From: UBA1366 sp047602575
GTDB taxonomy: Bacteria > Bacillota > Clostridia > Oscillospirales > Ruminococcaceae
Direction: 5' to 3'
Assembly (NCBI GenBank): GCA_047602575.1
Contig: JASGGY010000005.1
Span: forward strand, 1 to 64,000
DNA length: 64,000 bases
The notes beneath the pieces are model-generated. The model saw only the letters and a program-made list of their open reading frames with translations. It did no database searches and had not been told where the DNA came from. The translations under genes were made by a program, and so were the position numbers. Shown here piece by piece: positions 60,403-64,000 of this stretch; within the stretch, counting starts at the first letter, position 1, and each line of letters opens with the position of its first letter.

Positions 60403-61776
60403 TCGGCTGTTCGCTCCTGTAAAAGATGAAAGTATTCCGCCGGCACGGCGTGGTCGGGATAAAGCCTGTTCAGCAGCGCGTCAAGCGGCTCGCCGGCGGG
60501 TAAATCAATGCGCTCAAACCGCGCAAGCAGTGCGGGCAGGGGTTTTTGCTGCGCGCGGTATTGCGCCAGAACGACCCGCAGCGCGGCGCACATCTCGTCA
60601 CAGCTGCCCACGCACTCAAAGGGCTTTTCGGGGCGCAGACCGATGAGCTGGTCGAACAACTCCCCAAGCTCCGGCGCGTCAAGCAGATTCCTGCCTAAGA
60701 TTCCGACCAGCTCATCTTCCGGAACAAAGGGCGCTAAAATCGCGTACACAAACAGGCATTTCGCGCAAGACGCACACCACGAGTCGGTTTTACTGCCGAT
60801 GTTGCAGCTTTGAAAAACGGGGTAATACTGCTTGTGCCGCGCGAAAAGCTGTGCGATTTTTACCTCCGCCAGCGGTCGCAGCAGGCTGAAATACCGCACG
60901 CCCGTGCCGAGGAATTGCTGTTCATATGCCGCGAAATCCTGCTCGAACTCAAAGCTTTTCGAATACTGGTGATTGACGTCCGAGCCGTGAACGGTCACCT
61001 CGTTGGCACTGGCTTCGTTGGAAAGCGCCACATCATCCAACCCGTTGACATATGCCGCGAGCACCGACGAGAACGCCACGAGCGCGGAAAAGGGTGTATG
61101 CCCGTTTAAGAATCCGCGTTTGTTGAGCGCGAGCATCTCCTTGTCAAGCGTGCGGCGGGCGATGATGCTGTGCGGGGGGTCTGCTGTACTGACGGCGATG
61201 GTGTCAAGTGCGGCCTTGCGCGGGTTGATGAGATAGCAGTACCGCTGCGCAGCGTGTTTGAACAGCTCGAAGCGTGACCGCGGAATCCTTTCCCCCGCCG
61301 ATGGGAATTAGTACGCGCGGCTGCCCCGTTCGTCTGTGCGGCTGGGCGACAGGCTGCACAGCGGGGAGAGCGTCCGCACAGGCGATTTCCATGAAATCCT
61401 CACCCGCGTCGATGCCGTTGGTGTAGAAAAATTCGCCCAAGCCCTTCCGGTAAAGCTTTTTCCACCAGCGCTTCTGCGCCGCGTCAAGCGCCCCGCACCG
61501 TACCGTCACGCGCGGCGGACAAGCGATTTTCCAATAGCTGACCAGCTCCGTCATGCCAAGTGAAAAAATCAGGGCTTCCAGTTTTTCGCGGTCAAACTCC
61601 GCCGCCCGCACGCGCCCAATTGACCACGTCGGGTGAAATTCCGCCAGACCCGGCACGGTGAATCGGTACGCAATGTCAACCGTCTCCGCAGTCACGGTAT
61701 AATCAAACCCCTCGTAGATAAATTCCGGATAAGCCGCGCGAAATGTGCAATAATCCGCTGCTCTGTTTTCCGCCAA
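60399..61776 (-). pseudogene. murL: MurL, UDP-MurNAc-L-Ala-L-Glu epimerase, one-base frameshift
   Basis: MurL epimerises the terminal L-Glu of UDP-MurNAc-L-Ala-L-Glu to D-Glu. The family pattern covers two frames: 61776-61204 (TVPGLAEFHPTWSIGRV, then IPIGGGKDSAVTL) and 61266-60399 (RYCYLINPRKAALDTIAVSTADPPHSIIARRTLDKEMLALNKRG, GHTPFSALVAFSS, WCASCAKCLFVYAIL). Joining them needs removal of one base at about 61263-61272, where the length (1378 bp) is one over a multiple of three. Start TTG at 61776. The overlap with murD indicates a functional pair; the shift may be a sequencing error. Confidence 0.8.
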
Positions 61777-61911
61777 AAATAATCACCCTTACTGTTTTAT
61801 CAAAATCAAAGCGTGAAATGCCGCTTTCCATATTATACAACGCCGGGCGCGGGTTGTCAATGTTTCGGACAAACGGAGGCGGTCAGAAATCGTGATGATA
61901 GCATGATTTGC

Positions 61912-61940
61912 TTGAAATCAATCCGCGTTCATGTTACAAT
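61912..61940 (+). promoter_or_regulatory. promoter of the ECF sigma - serpin operon
   Basis: TTGAAA at 61912-61917, 17 bp, then TACAAT at 61935-61940 with an extended TGT. It looks like a sigma-A promoter; an ECF-type autoregulatory one (AAC/CGT) is not evident. Confidence 0.7.
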
Positions 61941-62013
61941 AGAAAAAACTTGTAACCAAACCAAAGCGCTTTGCATCTTTAAGGATGGAACGTTCCGAAA
62001 CGGAGTTGGACGG

Positions 62014-62574
62014 ATGGAAGACACGGAAATCCTCGCATTGTTCGAGCGGCGTGCGCAGGAAGCGATCGTACACACAAAAGAAAAATACGGCGATGTCTGC
62101 CGGGGACTGGCGTTCTCGGTTCTGCGCAGCCATGAGGACACGGAGGAATGCGAAAACGAAGCGCTGCTGATCCTGTGGAACAGCATTCCCCCCGCAAAGC
62201 CCGACCGGCTCAAGGCGTATTTGCTTAAAATCATCCGCAACTGCGCGCTTACGCGTTACCGGAAAAGCCGTGCGAAAAAGCGGGGCGGGGATGCGGAGCT
62301 GCGCCTTGCGGAGCTGGAGGAGTGCATTCCGTCGGGGGGCGGCGTTGAGCAGGAAACCGATGCCCGCGCGCTGACCGAAGCGCTCAATCGCTTTCTCGAA
62401 ACCCAGCCGGAGCGGGAGCGCATGGTGTTTGTGCGCAGGTATTTCTACTGTGAGCCAGTGGCGGAGGTGGCGGAGCGATTCGGGCTGACCGAGAGCAACG
62501 CGAAGGTGATTCTCCTGCGCGTCCGCCGGAAACTGAACGATTATCTGGCGAAAGAGGGTATTTTAAATGGATAG
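62014..62574 (+). CDS. ECF-type RNA polymerase sigma factor
   Basis: A 186-residue sigma-70 family regulator. Region 2 lies at about 25-95 (DTEECENEALLILWNSIPPAKPDRLKAYLLKIIRNCALTRYRKSRAKKR) and region 4 at about 125-180 (LETQPERERMVFVRRYFYCEPVAEVAERFGLTESNAKVILLRVRRKLNDYL). ATG at 62014 after GGAG; the longer frame from 61813 spans the promoter. It overlaps the serpin gene by 8 bp. Confidence 0.93.
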   Translation: MEDTEILALFERRAQEAIVHTKEKYGDVCRGLAFSVLRSHEDTEECENEALLILWNSIPPAKPDRLKAYLLKIIRNCALTRYRKSRAKKRGGDAELRLAELEECIPSGGGVEQETDARALTEALNRFLETQPERERMVFVRRYFYCEPVAEVAERFGLTESNAKVILLRVRRKLNDYLAKEGILNG

Positions 62575-64000
62575 AGAAAAACTGGACGAAGCCATCGGCG
62601 GCATCAGAGATGAATTTGTCGAAGAAGCCGATGCGCGGATTGCACCCATCCGCCGCAGCCGAAAAAAACAAATCGTTGCGGGCATCACCGCGCTGGCTGC
62701 CTGCGCGGCGTTGGTGCTGACCTATAGCAATTTCAACGGCAGGGAAAAAGACGATTCGAAAATTTCATATGATTCGGCGTCATTTGATGCGCAGGCGGCT
62801 AAAACGGAAGCAGCCAGCTCCAGCGCGGACGGCACGGAAAACGTCGGAAACACACAAGAAAACAGCGCTGTTTACCAAACGCTCAGCCTGACAAAGGGCT
62901 ACAAGGCATCCGCGGATGCCGCCGGCGCGCAGGTGGACGACAAATTCCGCGACGGGATGCTGGAATTCTCTTTCAATCTGTTCCGCGAAAATGCGGCAAC
63001 CGACACCGATCATGAAAACGCCCTGCTTTCCCCCGCATCGGTCATGCTGGCACTGGGCATGACGGAAAACGGCGCGTCCGGCAATACGCTGACGCAGATG
63101 GAGAAGGTTCTGGGCAACCTCACCAACAGCGAAATGAATCCTTATATGCACACGCTCACCGCGCGCTGGAGCAACGATACCTGCAACACGGCGAATTCGA
63201 TCTGGTATCGCTCGGATTCTTTCGCTACACTGGATGTGAGCAAGAAATTTTTACAGACCAACGCTGATTTTTACAGCGCGGACGCGTTCGCCGCTCCCTT
63301 TGATAACACAACCCTTGCCGCAATCAACCAATGGGTGAGCGACCGCACCGACGGCGAAATTACGGACACACTGGATAAGATTCCAAATGACGCGGCGATG
63401 TATCTGATCAATACCGTTGTGTTTGAAGCGGATTGGGAATTCCAATATGAGAAAAGCGACGTGCAGAAGCGGGTGTTCCATGCCGCCGACGGCACAACAC
63501 AAAGCGATGTAGAATATTTGATTAAAAGCAGTGAAGAACTTTTCTATTTAAAAGACGCGGACACAACGGGCTTTTCACGCCCGTATAAAGACGACTACAG
63601 TTTTATCGCGCTGCTTCCGAATGAAGGAACAAGCATCGATGACTATGTACAGAGCCTGACCGCGGAGAAGGTTAAAAATCTTCTGGACACCAAGACCAAA
63701 CAGTCTGTCACAAGCTGTATCCCCAAGTTCAGCTATGAGGACGATTCCGAGCTAAAGAGTGCTTTGAGCGCGATGGGTATGAAAGATGCATTTGCCGGGG
63801 AAGCAGATTTCAGCCGGATGACCGATGATCCGCTTGACAAGCTCCTGATTAACAATGTTTTTCATAAAACCTTCATCCGGATGACGGAGAACGGCACAAA
63901 AGCGGGTGCTGTGACGGTGGCGGAAGTGGGTTATGGCGGTGCGGATCCGGAGAAGGCAAAAACCGTCGACCTCAACCGTCCGTTCGTCTATATGATTTAT
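62567..64000 (+). CDS. membrane-anchored serpin, 3' partial
   Basis: 478 residues are visible and the gene continues past the window. The N-terminus (MDREKLDEAIGGIRDEF to about 34) is cytoplasmic, charged and coupled to the sigma gene in the manner of anti-sigma factors; a membrane helix lies at about 35-53 and a Ser/Thr/Asp linker to about 110. The rest is a serpin: SPASVMLALGMTENGASGNTL, NTVVFEADWE, the hinge ENGTKAGAVTV and NRPFVYMI. The reactive loop is visible but long, so P1 cannot be set. It would inhibit outer serine or cysteine proteases. Confidence 0.9.
   Translation, partial: MDREKLDEAIGGIRDEFVEEADARIAPIRRSRKKQIVAGITALAACAALVLTYSNFNGREKDDSKISYDSASFDAQAAKTEAASSSADGTENVGNTQENSAVYQTLSLTKGYKASADAAGAQVDDKFRDGMLEFSFNLFRENAATDTDHENALLSPASVMLALGMTENGASGNTLTQMEKVLGNLTNSEMNPYMHTLTARWSNDTCNTANSIWYRSDSFATLDVSKKFLQTNADFYSADAFAAPFDNTTLAAINQWVSDRTDGEITDTLDKIPNDAAMYLINTVVFEADWEFQYEKSDVQKRVFHAADGTTQSDVEYLIKSSEELFYLKDADTTGFSRPYKDDYSFIALLPNEGTSIDDYVQSLTAEKVKNLLDTKTKQSVTSCIPKFSYEDDSELKSALSAMGMKDAFAGEADFSRMTDDPLDKLLINNVFHKTFIRMTENGTKAGAVTVAEVGYGGADPEKAKTVDLNRPFVYMIY

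Noticed and set aside
1..64000. CRISPR array, rRNA genes or insertion-sequence transposases
   Set aside because: I found no regularly spaced direct repeats with unique spacers, no ribosomal RNA sequence, and no transposase pattern in any plausible gene.

Overview
The window is chromosomal DNA of a Gram-positive, probably spore-forming bacterium of the class Clostridia, and I would guess the Oscillospirales (Ruminococcaceae and relatives). The reasons are a PolC-type replicase in the order dxr-rseP-ispG-polC, a YlmC/YmxH sporulation-type protein, a CIRCE/HrcA heat-shock operator, HisZ paired with short-form HisG, strong Shine-Dalgarno sites and sigma-A promoters. Most of the DNA is GC-rich. 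Less GC-rich stretches at about 16-17.8 kb, 39.2-41.1 kb and 41.4-48.8 kb look acquired. The lineage is inferred, not proven.

Layout. 1-7.6 kb: isoprenoid genes dxr (cut by the window start) and ispG, with the membrane protease rseP and polC. 7.7-19.9 kb: histidine biosynthesis in three blocks, hisZGD-C-BH, then hisF, then hisIE. The blocks are interrupted by small accessory genes, and hisA is not present. hisC and hisB each lie behind a terminator-like hairpin and copies of the palindrome TGTAAAG-N8-CTTTACA. An atypical carbamoyltransferase gene sits between hisF and a decayed copy of the hisF start. 19.9-22.2 kb: a divergent XRE regulator / SLOG (YpsA-like) pair around a 35-bp palindrome, a Cys-rich conserved protein and ylmC. 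22.2-24.1 kb: rpsB-tsf. 24.2-27.9 kb: a DUF2079 membrane protein and CIRCE-controlled htpG, which carries a frameshift. 28.1-39.1 kb: a one-direction surface-polysaccharide operon making a CDP-6-deoxyhexose and UDP-galactofuranose, with DUF4422, GT8 and CDP-glycerol-transferase-like enzymes. 39.2-41.1 kb: a GH127 beta-L-arabinofuranosidase.

41.4-48.8 kb is a compact 7.4-kb element inserted in a tRNA-Leu gene. It has a tyrosine integrase, a CI-like repressor with divergent early genes, an excisionase-like protein, a replication organiser, a DnaC-like loader, a sigma-like protein and a small terminase subunit, but no capsid, tail or large-terminase gene. This is the architecture of a phage-inducible chromosomal island (phage satellite). 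The scar of an older related element lies just outside its left end.

48.9-64 kb: an AraC regulator and a secreted GH43 arabinanase-like enzyme; rplM-rpsI; a heterodimeric ABC exporter behind a strong promoter, an 8-codon leader peptide and a terminator (a BmrB-like attenuator); a murL-murD pair suggesting the epimerase route to D-glutamate in peptidoglycan (murL carries a frameshift); and an ECF sigma factor overlapping a membrane-anchored serpin gene that runs off the window end.

The findings I rate highest are the satellite with its nested scar, the ABC-transporter attenuator, the MurL/MurD pair, the his palindromes, the ECF-serpin operon and the CDP-sugar cluster that lacks a 3-dehydrase.
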